A stretch of 44,031 nt of DNA from Acidimicrobiaceae bacterium (GTDB taxonomy: Bacteria > Actinomycetota > Acidimicrobiia > Acidimicrobiales > RAAP-2), in the NCBI GenBank assembly GCA_003151235.1, contig PLWZ01000026.1, positions 1-44,031 of the forward strand. The letters are read 5' to 3'. Position numbers and translations under genes: made by a program. Each line of letters begins with the position of its first letter. Position 1 is the first letter of the stretch. Shown here one piece after another: positions 17,247-28,703 of this stretch. The notes under the pieces are model-generated. The model was not told where the DNA came from and ran no database searches. It saw only the letters and a program-made list of their open reading frames with translations.

Positions 17247-17725
17247 GATGCGCCACCGAGCGGGCGGAGCAACACCACGGCCAGGCAGGCGATGCCCTCG
17301 GCCCGGCCGATCGACCCCAGGCCCTCGGCCCTGGTGGCCTTAACCGACACCGGTGCGCCGAGCGCGTTCGTCAGCGCCTCGGCCATGGCCGCGACGAATG
17401 GGGTCAGCCGCGGGGCCTCGGCCACGACCGTCAGGTCGCCGTTGACCGGTTCCCAGCCGGCTGCACGGGCAAGCTCGACCGCCGTCTCGAGGAGGCGCAG
17501 GCTGTCGGCGCCGGCGAACGCGGGATCGGAGTCGGGGAAGTGGGTCCCGATGTCCCCGAGCGCCGCCGCTCCCAGCACCGCATCGGTCAGGGCGTGCGCG
17601 ACGACATCGGCGTCGCTGTGGCCGGCCAGGCCCGGGGCGCCGGTGATCTCGACGCCACCGAGCACGAGCCGCCGCATCTGATCGCGCGCAAACGGGTGGA
17701 CGTCGAATCCCTGACCGACCCGCAC
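17243..17725 (-). CDS. ispF: 2-C-methyl-D-erythritol 2,4-cyclodiphosphate synthase
   Basis: The fifth enzyme of the MEP isoprenoid pathway, cyclising CDP-methylerythritol phosphate with release of CMP. The 160-residue trimeric enzyme has metal ligands in GFDVHPF (Asp8, His10) and in the LAGHSDADVVAHALTDA region, then GDIGTHFPDSDP, and the CDP site in KATRAEGLGSIGRAEGIA. The start is GTG 17725, one base after the ispD stop. It is co-transcribed with ispD and rlmB. Confidence 0.97.
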   Translation of the reverse strand: MRVGQGFDVHPFARDQMRRLVLGGVEITGAPGLAGHSDADVVAHALTDAVLGAAALGDIGTHFPDSDPAFAGADSLRLLETAVELARAAGWEPVNGDLTVVAEAPRLTPFVAAMAEALTNALGAPVSVKATRAEGLGSIGRAEGIACLAVVLLRPLGGAS

Positions 17726-17726
17726 C

Positions 17727-18389
17727 TCAGCGGACCGCCAACAGCTCGGCGCGGGCCAGGTCAGCCGGTGTCGTCAGCTTCAGGTTGTCCGGGTCGCCGG
17801 GCACCACCGACACGGTGAGCCCGAGCGCCTCGACCAGGGCCGCGTCGTCGGTCGCGTCTGGTTCGCCCTCGTGGGCGCGGCGGAGCACATCGACCGAGAA
17901 CGCCTGCGGCGTCTGCACAGCCACCAGCTCCGAGCGGTCCAGCGTCTCGACGACGGAGGGGTCGCCCCCACGCGCCCGCACGACCCGCTTCACGGTGTCG
18001 GTCACCGGCAGCGCGCAGATCGCCCCGACGACGCCGTCCGCTTCGAGCGCGGCCACGACCGCCTTGAACAATTGCGGGCCGGCCAGTGGTCGGGCCGCGT
18101 CGTGCACCACGACGATCTCGGCCTCCGGCCCGACGGCACGGAGCCCCGCGCGCACCGACGCTGCCCGCGTTGGGCCCCCCGGGACCGAGACGTCCGCCCC
18201 ATGGTCATCGGCGACCCCTGTCGCGATCGCATCGGAGGGCACGACGAGGACCACCGAGTCACAGACGGCACGGCAGGCGGCGACCGCACGAGCCGCCACC
18301 GGCTGCCCGGCGAGCGAGAAGAACTGCTTGGCCTCACCGAAGCGAGTGGCGGAACCGCCGGCCACGACGATCCCCCAGATCCGGCCCAT
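17727..18389 (-). CDS. ispD: 2-C-methyl-D-erythritol 4-phosphate cytidylyltransferase
   Basis: The third MEP-pathway step, transferring CMP to methylerythritol phosphate. A 220-residue nucleotidyltransferase fold: VVAGGSATRFGEAKQF at the N-terminus (Ala where PKQF is usual), VVVHDAARPL near 95, and the C-terminal TDDAALVEALG with PDNLKLTTPADLA. The start is ATG 18389, 9 nt downstream of the carD stop. Confidence 0.96.
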   Translation of the reverse strand: MGRIWGIVVAGGSATRFGEAKQFFSLAGQPVAARAVAACRAVCDSVVLVVPSDAIATGVADDHGADVSVPGGPTRAASVRAGLRAVGPEAEIVVVHDAARPLAGPQLFKAVVAALEADGVVGAICALPVTDTVKRVVRARGGDPSVVETLDRSELVAVQTPQAFSVDVLRRAHEGEPDATDDAALVEALGLTVSVVPGDPDNLKLTTPADLARAELLAVR

Positions 18390-18398
18390 CGGCGTCGG

Positions 18399-18887
18399 CT
18401 AGGGAAGCGCTTCGTTGAGGCGCAGCTCCGCGGTCTCCTCATCGACCGCGAGGGCGAACGTGAGCTCGGAGACAAGGATCTGGCGGGCCCGGCTGAGCAT
18501 GCGCTTCTCCCCGGCCGAGAGCCCCTTGTCCTTGTCCCGGATGGACAGGTTCCGCACCACCTCGGCAACCTGGTAGATGTCGCCGGAGCGGAGTTTTTCG
18601 GAGTGGTTCTTGTAGCGGCGGGACCAGTTGGTCGGCATCCGGGCCTCCTTCTTCCGAAGGACGGCGAACACCTCCTCGACCTCCTCGTCGTTGATCACCT
18701 CGCGCAGGCCGACACCCTCGGTGTTGTCGGCCGGGACCATGAGGGTGAGGTCCCCGTAGGCGAGGCGCAGGACGAGGTATTCGCGCTTCTCGCCGAACGC
18801 CTCCTTGGTCTCGCGGCGCTCGACTACGGCCGCGCCGTGGTGGGGGTAAACGACCTTGTCCCCGACCTTGAACTTCGACTTCGCCAC
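18399..18887 (-). CDS. carD: CarD family transcriptional regulator
   Basis: A 162-residue RNA-polymerase-binding protein that stabilises open complexes, especially at rRNA promoters. The N-terminal Tudor-like RNAP-interaction domain reads [18 protein letters not shown]; a helical DNA-binding C-terminal domain includes [18 protein letters not shown] 18887 is preceded by AAGGAG at good spacing; an open frame runs 37 codons further up without homology. A possible -10 (TAGAAT, 19001-19006, minus strand) lies about 115 nt upstream, with no convincing -35. First gene of carD-ispD-ispF-rlmB. Confidence 0.94.
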   Translation of the reverse strand: MAKSKFKVGDKVVYPHHGAAVVERRETKEAFGEKREYLVLRLAYGDLTLMVPADNTEGVGLREVINDEEVEEVFAVLRKKEARMPTNWSRRYKNHSEKLRSGDIYQVAEVVRNLSIRDKDKGLSAGEKRMLSRARQILVSELTFALAVDEETAELRLNEALP

Positions 18888-19035
18888 CGAACTCCTTCGA
18901 TCATGCCGATACGGCCGGGAGCCCGCGACAAGAAAACTCCGGCATCTCGATCTCGCGGAAGCCGCCCCGACACCGTCGGTCGGGCGTAGCAGGCCCAACT
19001 ATTCTACATGTTCGCCCTGGCAGCGGTTCCGTGGG

Positions 19036-19206
19036 TCAGGAGGCGGCGCACTCCAAGATGTGGACCCCGCACGCCGAGCCGAGGCCGATGACGTGGGCGA
19101 GCCCGACCTTGGCCCCCTCGATCTGGCGGTCGCCCGCCTCGCCGCGGAGCGGGCGGTCACCGGGCGGGTCGGCCCGTCCACCCAGGTGCCGGGCTCCTAT
19201 CGGCTG
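19036..19206 (-). pseudogene. Thiolase C-terminal remnant
   Basis: Minus-strand frame with 56 sense codons. It reads QPIGA (for the thiolase HPxGA), a stretch without recognisable homology, then LRGEAGDRQIEGAKVGLAH and GSACGVHILE, the C-terminus of an SCP-x/acetyl-CoA acetyltransferase-type thiolase, ending at TGA 19036. An in-frame TAG (19207-19209) stands just upstream and the rest of the gene is missing. It fills most of the otherwise gene-free stretch 18888-19224 between carD and the SDR gene. Clearly a decayed gene. Confidence 0.68.
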
Positions 19207-19224
19207 CTAGACCGGACGGGTCCG

Positions 19225-20037
19225 GTGGCCGGCGGCCGGCCGGTTGCGACGCCGAGCGGGAGGTGGACGATCACGAACGAGCCCAACACAGGAGGGACCG
19301 CTGTCGTGACCGGCGCGTCGAGCGGGATCGGCGAAGCCGCGGCACGACACCTGACCGCAGCCGGCTTCGACGTCGTGCTGGGCGCCCGCCGAGTCGACCG
19401 GATCGACGCCATCGCTGCCGAGCTCCCCCGAGCCCGGGCCATCGCACTCGACGTCACCGATCAGGCATCCGTCGACGCCTTCTGCACGGAGGTCGGCGAC
19501 TGCCGGGTGTTGGTCAACAACGCCGGGGGCGCCCTCGGGCTCGAGCCGATCGCGCAGGCCGATGAAGAGAACTGGCGCCAGATGTGGGAGACCAACGTGA
19601 TGGGCACGCTGCGGATGACCCGCGCGCTCCTCGACCGCTTGATCGCATCGGGCGACGGTCTCGTGATCAACATCGGCTCCGTCGCCTCGTTCGAACGGTA
19701 TCCGGGTGGGGCCGGATACAACGCCGCCAAGTCGGCCGAGCGCGCCATCACCGACGTGCTGCGCATGGAGCTCCTCGGCAAGCCGGTCCGGGTGAGCGAG
19801 ATCGACCCGGGGATGGTCGAGACCGCGTTCTCCCTGGTGCGCTTCGGCGGCGACGAGGACCGGGCGGCGGCCGTCTACGCGGGCGTCGATGCGCTCCGCG
19901 CCGACGACATCGCTGAGTGCATCACCTTCGTCGCGACGAGGCCGAGCCATGTCGATATCGACGAGATGATCGTGCGCCCGCGCGACCAGGCCCGGGCCCA
20001 TATGGTCCATCGAAGGAAGCCCGAATCGGACTCCTAA
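19225..20037 (+). CDS. Short-chain dehydrogenase/reductase
   Basis: A classical SDR, about 270 residues. VVTGASSGIGEAAARHL is the NADP(H)-binding glycine motif, VLVNNAGGALG follows, and the catalytic Ser (IGSVAS) and YNAAK are present. The later RMELLGKPVRVSEIDPGMVETAFS resembles the YdfG-type 3-hydroxyacid dehydrogenases, but the substrate is unknown. GTG 19225 is the only reasonable start before the Rossmann strand and adds about 26 non-homologous residues, so the true start (perhaps a rare codon nearer 19270) is uncertain. It converges on clpC. Confidence 0.86.
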   Translation: MAGGRPVATPSGRWTITNEPNTGGTAVVTGASSGIGEAAARHLTAAGFDVVLGARRVDRIDAIAAELPRARAIALDVTDQASVDAFCTEVGDCRVLVNNAGGALGLEPIAQADEENWRQMWETNVMGTLRMTRALLDRLIASGDGLVINIGSVASFERYPGGAGYNAAKSAERAITDVLRMELLGKPVRVSEIDPGMVETAFSLVRFGGDEDRAAAVYAGVDALRADDIAECITFVATRPSHVDIDEMIVRPRDQARAHMVHRRKPESDS

Positions 20038-20043
20038 ATGGGA

Positions 20044-20070
20044 CTCGACCGGGCTACCCGGGCCGAGGAA

Positions 20071-20083
<13 letters not shown>
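20044..20083. terminator. Possible bidirectional terminator
   Basis: A perfect 8-nt inverted repeat, CTCGACCG (20044-20051) and CGGTCGAG (20076-20083), with a GC-rich middle containing GGGCTACCCGGGCC. It lies between the convergent SDR and clpC stops and overlaps the last codons of clpC. No clear T-tract follows on either strand, so it is a weak call. Confidence 0.35.
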
Positions 20084-22581
<2,498 letters not shown>

Positions 22582-22760
22582 GGACCGCCTCCGTCTCGGC
22601 TCAGATCCTGGGACATCTCAGACAGTCCGAGCGCCCTTGTCGAGTAATCGAAGTCTACAGGTGCGGTCCCCGCGAACCCGACGCACCCTTTCGTGCGCAG
22701 GTGATCCTGTGCGTGGCCCCGGGTGTCACCGGTGCTGGAGCGTCGCCTAACGTGCTCGGG

Positions 22761-23735
22761 GTGAACCCGGTCCAGATCATGGGTCTGCCCGGCCTTGACC
22801 AGGAGTTGCTCCGCGTCGAACCCATGCTGGTGTCGGCGGTTTCGGCCGGTGACCCGTTCTTGGACCAGGTCGCGACCCATCTGATCGAGGCCGGCGGCAA
22901 ACGACTCCGGCCGATGTTGGCCCTGGCCGCGGCCACCCGCGGCGAGCGTGCGGCCAGCCACGAGGACCTGCTCGGTTCGGTATCGGTCGAGCTCGTGCAC
23001 CTGGCGTCGCTGTACCACGACGACGTGATCGACGAGGCGACGATCCGTCGCGGCACCGACAGCGTCAACAGTCGCTTCGGCAACCTGATGGCGATAGTCG
23101 GTGGCGACTACCTGCTGGCCCGCTCGGCCGAGATCGCCGCGGGCCTCGGGACCGAGATCGCCCGCCTGCTCGCAACCACGCTCGGCCGGCTGTGCCAGGG
23201 CCAGGTGTCCGAGGTGAAGACGGTGTTCTCCACCGGACGGACCACCGAGCAATACCTCGAGGCGATCTCGGGAAAGACCGCCGCGCTCATGGCGACGTCG
23301 TGCCGCATCGGCGCGCTGACCGGCATGGCCACCCGCGACGAGGTGGAGGCGCTGACCGAGTTCGGTCGCAACTTCGGCATGGTCTTCCAGCTGCGCGACG
23401 ACATCCTCGACGTCGTCGCGACCAACGGCGAGCTCGGCAAGCCGGCCGGCCAAGACCTCGCCGAGGGCGTCTACACGCTCCCGGTCCTGCACGCACTGGC
23501 CGACCCCGAGATCGGGCCCGAGCTCGCGACCCTGCTCGGCCAGCCGCTCGCACTCCCGGAGCGAGACAAGGCGCGGGCCATGGTCGCAAGCTCCCGCGGC
23601 ATCGCGGCCACGCTTGCGCTCGGCCGCGAGTTCGCCGCCACGGCCAACGCCGCCCTGGCAAGTATCGGCTCCGAACAGCTCGGGACCGCCCTCGGCGCGC
23701 TGACCGCGTCGCTCCTCGAAGACCTGCCCGGTTGA
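22761..23735 (+). CDS. Polyprenyl diphosphate synthase
   Basis: A trans-prenyltransferase of about 324 residues that extends allylic diphosphates with IPP, probably making the long side chain of menaquinone. The first Asp-rich motif is YHDDVIDEA and the second LRDDILDVV; GGKRLRPML binds the diphosphate and EAISGKTAALMA follows. It is close to heptaprenyl/octaprenyl synthases (GrcC/HepT type), but chain length cannot be read off safely. GTG 22761 is chosen; ATG 22779 is possible. It converges on lysS. Confidence 0.92.
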   Translation: MNPVQIMGLPGLDQELLRVEPMLVSAVSAGDPFLDQVATHLIEAGGKRLRPMLALAAATRGERAASHEDLLGSVSVELVHLASLYHDDVIDEATIRRGTDSVNSRFGNLMAIVGGDYLLARSAEIAAGLGTEIARLLATTLGRLCQGQVSEVKTVFSTGRTTEQYLEAISGKTAALMATSCRIGALTGMATRDEVEALTEFGRNFGMVFQLRDDILDVVATNGELGKPAGQDLAEGVYTLPVLHALADPEIGPELATLLGQPLALPERDKARAMVASSRGIAATLALGREFAATANAALASIGSEQLGTALGALTASLLEDLPG

Positions 23736-23745
23736 GCTCGGGGGG

Positions 23746-25188
23746 TCAGCCCCCCGGCGGCTCCCCCCCGGGGCGCTCCGGCCGAAGGGTTGGGAACGCG
23801 ATCACCTCGCGGATGTTCGCCGAGTCGGTGAGCAGCATGGCGAGCCGGTCGATGCCGAGACCGAGGCCCGCCGTCGGGGGCAGGCCGTACTCGAGGGCGC
23901 GCAGGTACTCCTCGTCGACGACCTCGGTGACCTCGGCCCCGAACTCGTCGTCACCGGCGGCGTGGCGGGCCGCCTGCTCGTTGAACCGCGCCCGCTGTTC
24001 GTCCGGGTCGATCAGCTCGCTGAACGCGTTGCCGAGCTCTCGGCCCGCGACCACCGGCTCGAACCGCTCGACGAGATCGGGGCCGTCGCGGTGGCGGCGG
24101 GCCAGCGGCGACACCTCTTGGGGGAAGTCGCAGACGAACACCGGCCCCCACAGCTCGGTCTCGGTCGACTTCTCGTAGTACTCCGCGAGCAGCTTGCCCG
24201 GACCCCAGGCCGGGTCGACGGTGGCGCCGGTCGATGCGAGCAGCTGGGCGAGCTCGTCGCGCGGGGTGCGCACGTTGACGTTGTTGCCGGTCGCCTCGCC
24301 GATGAGCTCGACCATGGTCGCCCGCCGCCACGGCGGGGTGAGGTCGAGCGGCCGGCCCTGGTATTCGAGGACGGTCGTCCCGACGACATCGAGGGCGATG
24401 CCTGCGACCAGGTCCTCGGTGAGGACCATGAGATCGGTGTAGTCGGCGTAGGCCCAATAGAGCTCGAGGGTCGTGAACTCGGGGTTATGGCGCGGCGAGA
24501 TGCCCTCGTTGCGGAACAGCCGGCCGATCTCGAACACCTTCTCGAACCCGCCGACGACCAATCGCTTGAGGTAGAGCTCCGGCGCGATGCGCAGATACAT
24601 GTCCGTGTCGAACGCGTTGTGGTGGGTGATGAACGGGCGCGCTTCGGCCCCGCCCGGGACCGGGTGCAGAATCGGCGTCTCCACCTCGACGAACCCCTGT
24701 GCCCACAGCCGTTCGCGGGTCCGGCGGACGATGTCGCCCCGTGCGACCAGCTTGCGCCGGGTCGATTCGTTGGCCCACAGATCGACCTCGCGCTGGCGAT
24801 AGCGGGTCTCGACGTCGGTGATGCCGCGCCGCTTGTCCCCGAAGGACCGCCGCGCCTCGGCGAGCAGACGCCACTCCTTCACCTTGACCGACAACTCGCC
24901 GCGCTTGGTCCGGACGACCTCGCCACTGGCGCCGATCCAGTCGCCGAGGTTGAGCCTCACGAACTCGGCGAAGCGGACCGTCGTGCTCTCGTCGGCGAAC
25001 AGCTGTATCGACCCGCTGGAGTCGCGCAGCTGGCCGAACGCGACCTTGCCGCCCTTTCGCAGCAGCATGACCCGGCCGGCCACCGACACGGTGTCCCCGG
25101 ACTCCTCCCCGTCGATGAGGTGCCCCCACCCCGCCGCCACCTCGGCGGCCGGGTGGGTGACCTCGTAGCGATAGGGGACGTCGCTCAA
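23746..25188 (-). CDS. lysS: Lysyl-tRNA synthetase, class II
   Basis: 480 residues: an N-terminal OB-fold anticodon-binding domain ([22 protein letters not shown]) and a class II catalytic domain with motif 1 around [20 protein letters not shown], motif 2 [15 protein letters not shown] and motif 3 [13 protein letters not shown]. The TTG start at 25188 overlaps the coaX stop (TTGA); there is no ATG or GTG between it and the start of homology. The last gene of the long leftward run. Confidence 0.96.
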   Translation of the reverse strand: MSDVPYRYEVTHPAAEVAAGWGHLIDGEESGDTVSVAGRVMLLRKGGKVAFGQLRDSSGSIQLFADESTTVRFAEFVRLNLGDWIGASGEVVRTKRGELSVKVKEWRLLAEARRSFGDKRRGITDVETRYRQREVDLWANESTRRKLVARGDIVRRTRERLWAQGFVEVETPILHPVPGGAEARPFITHHNAFDTDMYLRIAPELYLKRLVVGGFEKVFEIGRLFRNEGISPRHNPEFTTLELYWAYADYTDLMVLTEDLVAGIALDVVGTTVLEYQGRPLDLTPPWRRATMVELIGEATGNNVNVRTPRDELAQLLASTGATVDPAWGPGKLLAEYYEKSTETELWGPVFVCDFPQEVSPLARRHRDGPDLVERFEPVVAGRELGNAFSELIDPDEQRARFNEQAARHAAGDDEFGAEVTEVVDEEYLRALEYGLPPTAGLGLGIDRLAMLLTDSANIREVIAFPTLRPERPGGEPPGG

Positions 25189-26045
25189 CGTCCCACCGCC
25201 CCCCCGTTGCCGACGTTGCGCTCGTAGACGATCCGGAGGCCCTCCAGCGTGAGCCACGGCTCCACGTGGTCGACCACCTCGGTGTGCGGCGAGATGAGCT
25301 CGGCCAGGCCGCCGGTCGCCACGATCGTGGTCTGCGCCCCGAGCTCGTCCTTGAACCGGCGGCACAGGCCGTCCACCTGTGCCGCGAACCCGTACAGCGC
25401 GCCGGACTGGATCGACTCGGCGGTGGAACGCCCGATCACCCCGCGCGGCTCGACAAGCTCGACCCGCTTCAGGGCCGCGGCGTGCTGGAACAACGCCTCC
25501 ATGCTGATCCCGACGCCCGGAGTGATCGCCCCTCCCAGGTACTCGCCGGCCGCCGAGATGGCGTCGAAGGTGGTCGCGGTGCCCATGTCGACGACCACCG
25601 TCGGCCCGCCGTAGAGGTGGAACGCGCCGATGGCGTTGGCCACGCGGTCCGCCCCGACCTCCTTCGGGTCGTCGTAGAGGATGGGCATGCCGCTGCGCAC
25701 CCCGGGTCCGACGACGATGCACGGGATCTTGGCGAACCACCGGATGGCCATCTGCCTCAGCCCGGCGGTCATGGCAGGCACCGACGAGCTGATGGCGATC
25801 CCGCTCACCGCGCTCGAGATATCGAGGCCCTCGAGGTCGAGGAGTTGGGTGAGCAGCATCGCGTGCTCGTCGGGCGTGCGATCGGGGGCCGACGAGAGCC
25901 GCCAGTGGTAGCGCAACCCCCGCAAGGGGTGGTTCTCGAGGCCGATGCCGACGCCGCCCGCATCCGCCGAGGTGTCGTCCTCGCCGTCAGTTGCGTAGAG
26001 GCCGATGACCGACTCGGTGTTGCCCACATCGATGGCGAGCAGCAT
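25185..26045 (-). CDS. coaX: Type III pantothenate kinase
   Basis: Phosphorylates pantothenate, the first step to coenzyme A; type III enzymes are not feedback-inhibited by CoA. The 286-residue ASKHA-fold protein has the phosphate-1 motif AIDVGNTES at the N-terminus, [11 protein letters not shown] and [12 protein letters not shown] near 150. About 25 residues ([21 protein letters not shown]) appear inserted after the first strand. ATG 26045 overlaps the nadC stop by one base (TGATG). It sits beside panC, so pantothenate synthesis and use are linked. Confidence 0.95.
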   Translation of the reverse strand: MLLAIDVGNTESVIGLYATDGEDDTSADAGGVGIGLENHPLRGLRYHWRLSSAPDRTPDEHAMLLTQLLDLEGLDISSAVSGIAISSSVPAMTAGLRQMAIRWFAKIPCIVVGPGVRSGMPILYDDPKEVGADRVANAIGAFHLYGGPTVVVDMGTATTFDAISAAGEYLGGAITPGVGISMEALFQHAAALKRVELVEPRGVIGRSTAESIQSGALYGFAAQVDGLCRRFKDELGAQTTIVATGGLAELISPHTEVVDHVEPWLTLEGLRIVYERNVGNGGAVGR

Positions 26046-26944
26046 CAGTCCTCACCGATCCGGCGGGACGTGACGAGGTCGAGGCCGAGGTCGAGGACCG
26101 GGGCCGAATGGGTCAGCGCGCCCACAGAGATGAGGTCAACGCCGGCCGCGGCGTATTCGGGAGCGCTCTCGAGGGTGACCCCTCCCGACACCTCGATCAG
26201 GGTCGAACCGTCGGGACGCAGACCGCCGACAAGTTCGACGCACGCCGAGACCTCCTCGATGCTCATGTTGTCGAGGAGGACGGACGACGCGCCGGCGCGG
26301 CAGGCCTCTTCGACCTGGCCGATCCGGTCGCACTCGATCTCGACGGCCCGACCAGGCCACATCGCCCGCGCCTTGGCCACCGCCTCGGCGATGCCGAGCC
26401 CGGCCAGGTGGTTGTCCTTGATCAGCACCGCGTCGAACAGCCCGAACCGGTGGTTGTGACCCCCGCCGGCGCGGACCGCCGCCTTCTCCAACGAACGCAG
26501 GCCGGGCGTGGTCTTGCGCGTGTCGAGCACCCGGGTGGCCGGGTTGGCCGCCCGCACGGCATCCACGTAGCGTCGGGTCAGGGTCGCGACGCCCGAGAGC
26601 CGGCCCAAGAAGTTGAGCGCGGTGCGCTCCGCCGTCAGTATCGACCGCAGCGTGCCGGTGACCTCGGCGATCGGCTCGCCCGCTTCCACCGCGCAACCGT
26701 CGGGCCGGTGCCACAGAACCTTCAGGCCGTCGTCGACCTGGTCGAAGACCGCCTTCGCGCACAGCTCCCCGGCGACCACGCCGGGGCGGCGCGGCACAAC
26801 GGCGAGGTGGCCCGAGACGGCGGCCGGAACGAGCGCCGCGCTCAGGTCCCCGAGACCCCCGAGGTCCTCGGCCAGCGCGATGCGCACCGCCCGTCGAACG
26901 GCGTCGACCGGCGGATGGGGATCGGGTAGGGGTGAGACGTTCAC
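26045..26944 (-). CDS. nadC: Nicotinate-nucleotide pyrophosphorylase
   Basis: Converts quinolinate and PRPP to nicotinate mononucleotide in de novo NAD synthesis. 299 residues with LNFLGRLSGVATLT, DTRKTTPGLRSLEK, GGGHNHRFGLFDAVLIKDNH and a C-terminal barrel half ending GVDLISVGALTHSAP, all standard for NadC. GTG 26944 is 12 nt after the nadB stop. Its product feeds NaAD, the substrate of LarB elsewhere in the window. Confidence 0.96.
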   Translation of the reverse strand: MNVSPLPDPHPPVDAVRRAVRIALAEDLGGLGDLSAALVPAAVSGHLAVVPRRPGVVAGELCAKAVFDQVDDGLKVLWHRPDGCAVEAGEPIAEVTGTLRSILTAERTALNFLGRLSGVATLTRRYVDAVRAANPATRVLDTRKTTPGLRSLEKAAVRAGGGHNHRFGLFDAVLIKDNHLAGLGIAEAVAKARAMWPGRAVEIECDRIGQVEEACRAGASSVLLDNMSIEEVSACVELVGGLRPDGSTLIEVSGGVTLESAPEYAAAGVDLISVGALTHSAPVLDLGLDLVTSRRIGED

Positions 26945-26956
26945 GGTGGCGACGGT

Positions 26957-28588
26957 CTAGCCGCGTCCTGCCGGACGCGCGTGTACCAACCGGCACCGCC
27001 ATCCGGGCTCGGTCTCGGGGAAGTCGGCCCGGGTGTGTGCGCCGCGGCTCTCCTGTCGTTGCTGGGCCGACAGGAGCAATGCCGACCCGACCGTGAGCAG
27101 ATTGCGGATCTCGTCGCCGGCCACGGTCTCGCGCTCGGCCGATCGGCGCCACGACTCGGCGACCTCGGCGAGCGCCCCTGAGGCGCCCTCGAGCGAGCCG
27201 GCTGTCCGGACGACGCCGGCCCCGGCCGTCATGGCCAGCTGCATGCGGTCCCGCGACTTGGCCAGGTCGGCGCCACCGGAGGCCCCCGATGCCACGGTGA
27301 GGTCGAGCGACGGGCCCGGAGCGATGCGGCGGCCCGGGATCTCGTCGGACCCGTCGCCAAGCACCGTCCGCATCGCACCGGTCACCGAGGGTCCCGTGAC
27401 ACCCGCCAGCACGGCCTCGGCCATGCGGGCCCCGAAGACCATCCCCTCGAGGAGCGAGTTGGATGCCAATCGGTTCGCACCGTGCACGCCGGTGCACGCG
27501 GTCTCCCCGGCCGCCCACAGGCCGGGCAACGCGGTCGCCCCGAGCAGATCGGTGACGATGCCCCCGGACAGGTGATGGGCCGCCGGAGCGATGGGCAGCC
27601 AGTCGACGGCGGGGTCGAGCCCGACCTCTGTCAGGGACGCCGCGATCGTCGGGAAACGGACCTCGAAGTGGTCGAGGCCCGTCGCGTCCAACCACATGTG
27701 GTCCGTCCCATCCTCGACCATCTGGCCGGCCATGGCCCGACTCACGACGTCTCGGGAGGCCAGCTCGTCAACGAACCGCTCGCCTCGGGCGTCGCGCAAC
27801 AGGGCGCCGTGGCCGCGCAGCGCCTCGGACAACAGCGGCCGGGGCATCGCGGGGTGATGCAACGCCGTCGGGTGGAACTGCACGAACTCGACGTCGGCGA
27901 CCGGAACCCCGGCCCGAAGGGCCATTGCAACGCCGTCACCGGTCGCCTCCGGCGGGTTGGTCGTGACCGCGAACAGCTGGCCGACCCCGCCCGTCGCGAG
28001 CACGACGTGTGCTGCGCGGATCTCGATGGGATCCCCAACCGGCGGCCGGGCCACCACGCCGCAGCACCGACCACCCTCGATCACGAGATCCAGGGCGAAC
28101 CATCGTTCGAGCACCGCTCCGGCCGAGCTCCTGGTGGCCTCGACCAGGGCTCGTTCCACCTCGGCACCCGTAGCGGCGCCACCCGCGTGCACGACCCGCG
28201 GTCGCGAGTGGCCGCCCTCCCGGGCGAGGGCCAGGTCACCGGACGCCTCCCGGTCGAACGCCGCGCCCATGGCAACGAGCTCGTTGACCCGTGCCGGGCC
28301 CTCGCTCACGAGCACCCGCACCGCGTCGACGTCGCACAGCCCGGCGCCGGCGGCCAGGGTGTCGGCCAGGTGGAGATCGGTGGAGTCCTCATCCCCGCCG
28401 AGCACCGCCGCGACCCCGCCCTGGGCCCATCGAGTGGCCGACTGGGAGAGCTCGCCCTTGGTCAGCACGCCCACGTTGAGCGCGCCGGGGGGGTCGGAGA
28501 GCCGGACCGCGGCCGACAGGCCGGCGACGCCGCTGCCGATGACGAGGACGTCGAAGGGTCCCGGGTCCGACTCCTCGGACCGGCTCAC
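26957..28588 (-). CDS. nadB: L-aspartate oxidase
   Basis: The FAD enzyme that oxidises L-aspartate to iminoaspartate for quinolinate synthesis. 543 residues: the dinucleotide motif VLVIGSGVAGLSAA at the N-terminus, SQSATRWAQGGVAAVL, FVQFHPTALHHP, GERFVDELASRDVVSRAM and HGANRLASNSLLEGMVFG, then a helical C-terminal domain. The GTG start (28588) overlaps the stop of the panD remnant by 4 nt. nadA is not in the window. Confidence 0.95.
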   Translation of the reverse strand: MSRSEESDPGPFDVLVIGSGVAGLSAAVRLSDPPGALNVGVLTKGELSQSATRWAQGGVAAVLGGDEDSTDLHLADTLAAGAGLCDVDAVRVLVSEGPARVNELVAMGAAFDREASGDLALAREGGHSRPRVVHAGGAATGAEVERALVEATRSSAGAVLERWFALDLVIEGGRCCGVVARPPVGDPIEIRAAHVVLATGGVGQLFAVTTNPPEATGDGVAMALRAGVPVADVEFVQFHPTALHHPAMPRPLLSEALRGHGALLRDARGERFVDELASRDVVSRAMAGQMVEDGTDHMWLDATGLDHFEVRFPTIAASLTEVGLDPAVDWLPIAPAAHHLSGGIVTDLLGATALPGLWAAGETACTGVHGANRLASNSLLEGMVFGARMAEAVLAGVTGPSVTGAMRTVLGDGSDEIPGRRIAPGPSLDLTVASGASGGADLAKSRDRMQLAMTAGAGVVRTAGSLEGASGALAEVAESWRRSAERETVAGDEIRNLLTVGSALLLSAQQRQESRGAHTRADFPETEPGWRCRLVHARPAGRG

Positions 28589-28698
28589 GGCGTTGCGAAG
28601 GTCGGCGTGCCGGTTGCCGCGCACGCGTCGCCCTTGCCGAGGTTGGCGTCGGTCACCGTCGCCCGGTGGATCTTCGACTTCCTCATGCGCCGGCGCAT
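28585..28698 (-). pseudogene. panD: Truncated aspartate decarboxylase remnant (panD)
   Basis: ATG 28698, six bases after the panC stop, opens a 37-codon frame starting MRRRMRKSKIHRATVTDANL, the unmistakable N-terminus of PanD. It then departs into GKGDACAATGTPTFATP and stops, overlapping the nadB start (GTGA). A full PanD is about 115-140 residues. The self-cleavage site (YxGS, whose Ser becomes the pyruvoyl group) and the whole barrel are missing, so it cannot decarboxylate aspartate to beta-alanine. Position between panC and nadB matches panD in related actinobacteria. Confidence 0.83.
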
Positions 28699-28703
28699 GG
28701 GCC

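Noticed and set aside
18856..19224. Upstream extension of the SDR frame
   Set aside because: No homology on this strand; the region holds the thiolase remnant on the opposite strand and the carD leader.
22582..22760. Heat-shock or ClgR-type operator before clpC
   Set aside because: I looked for CIRCE, HAIR and ClgR-like palindromes in the divergent gap and found none that fits a consensus well enough.
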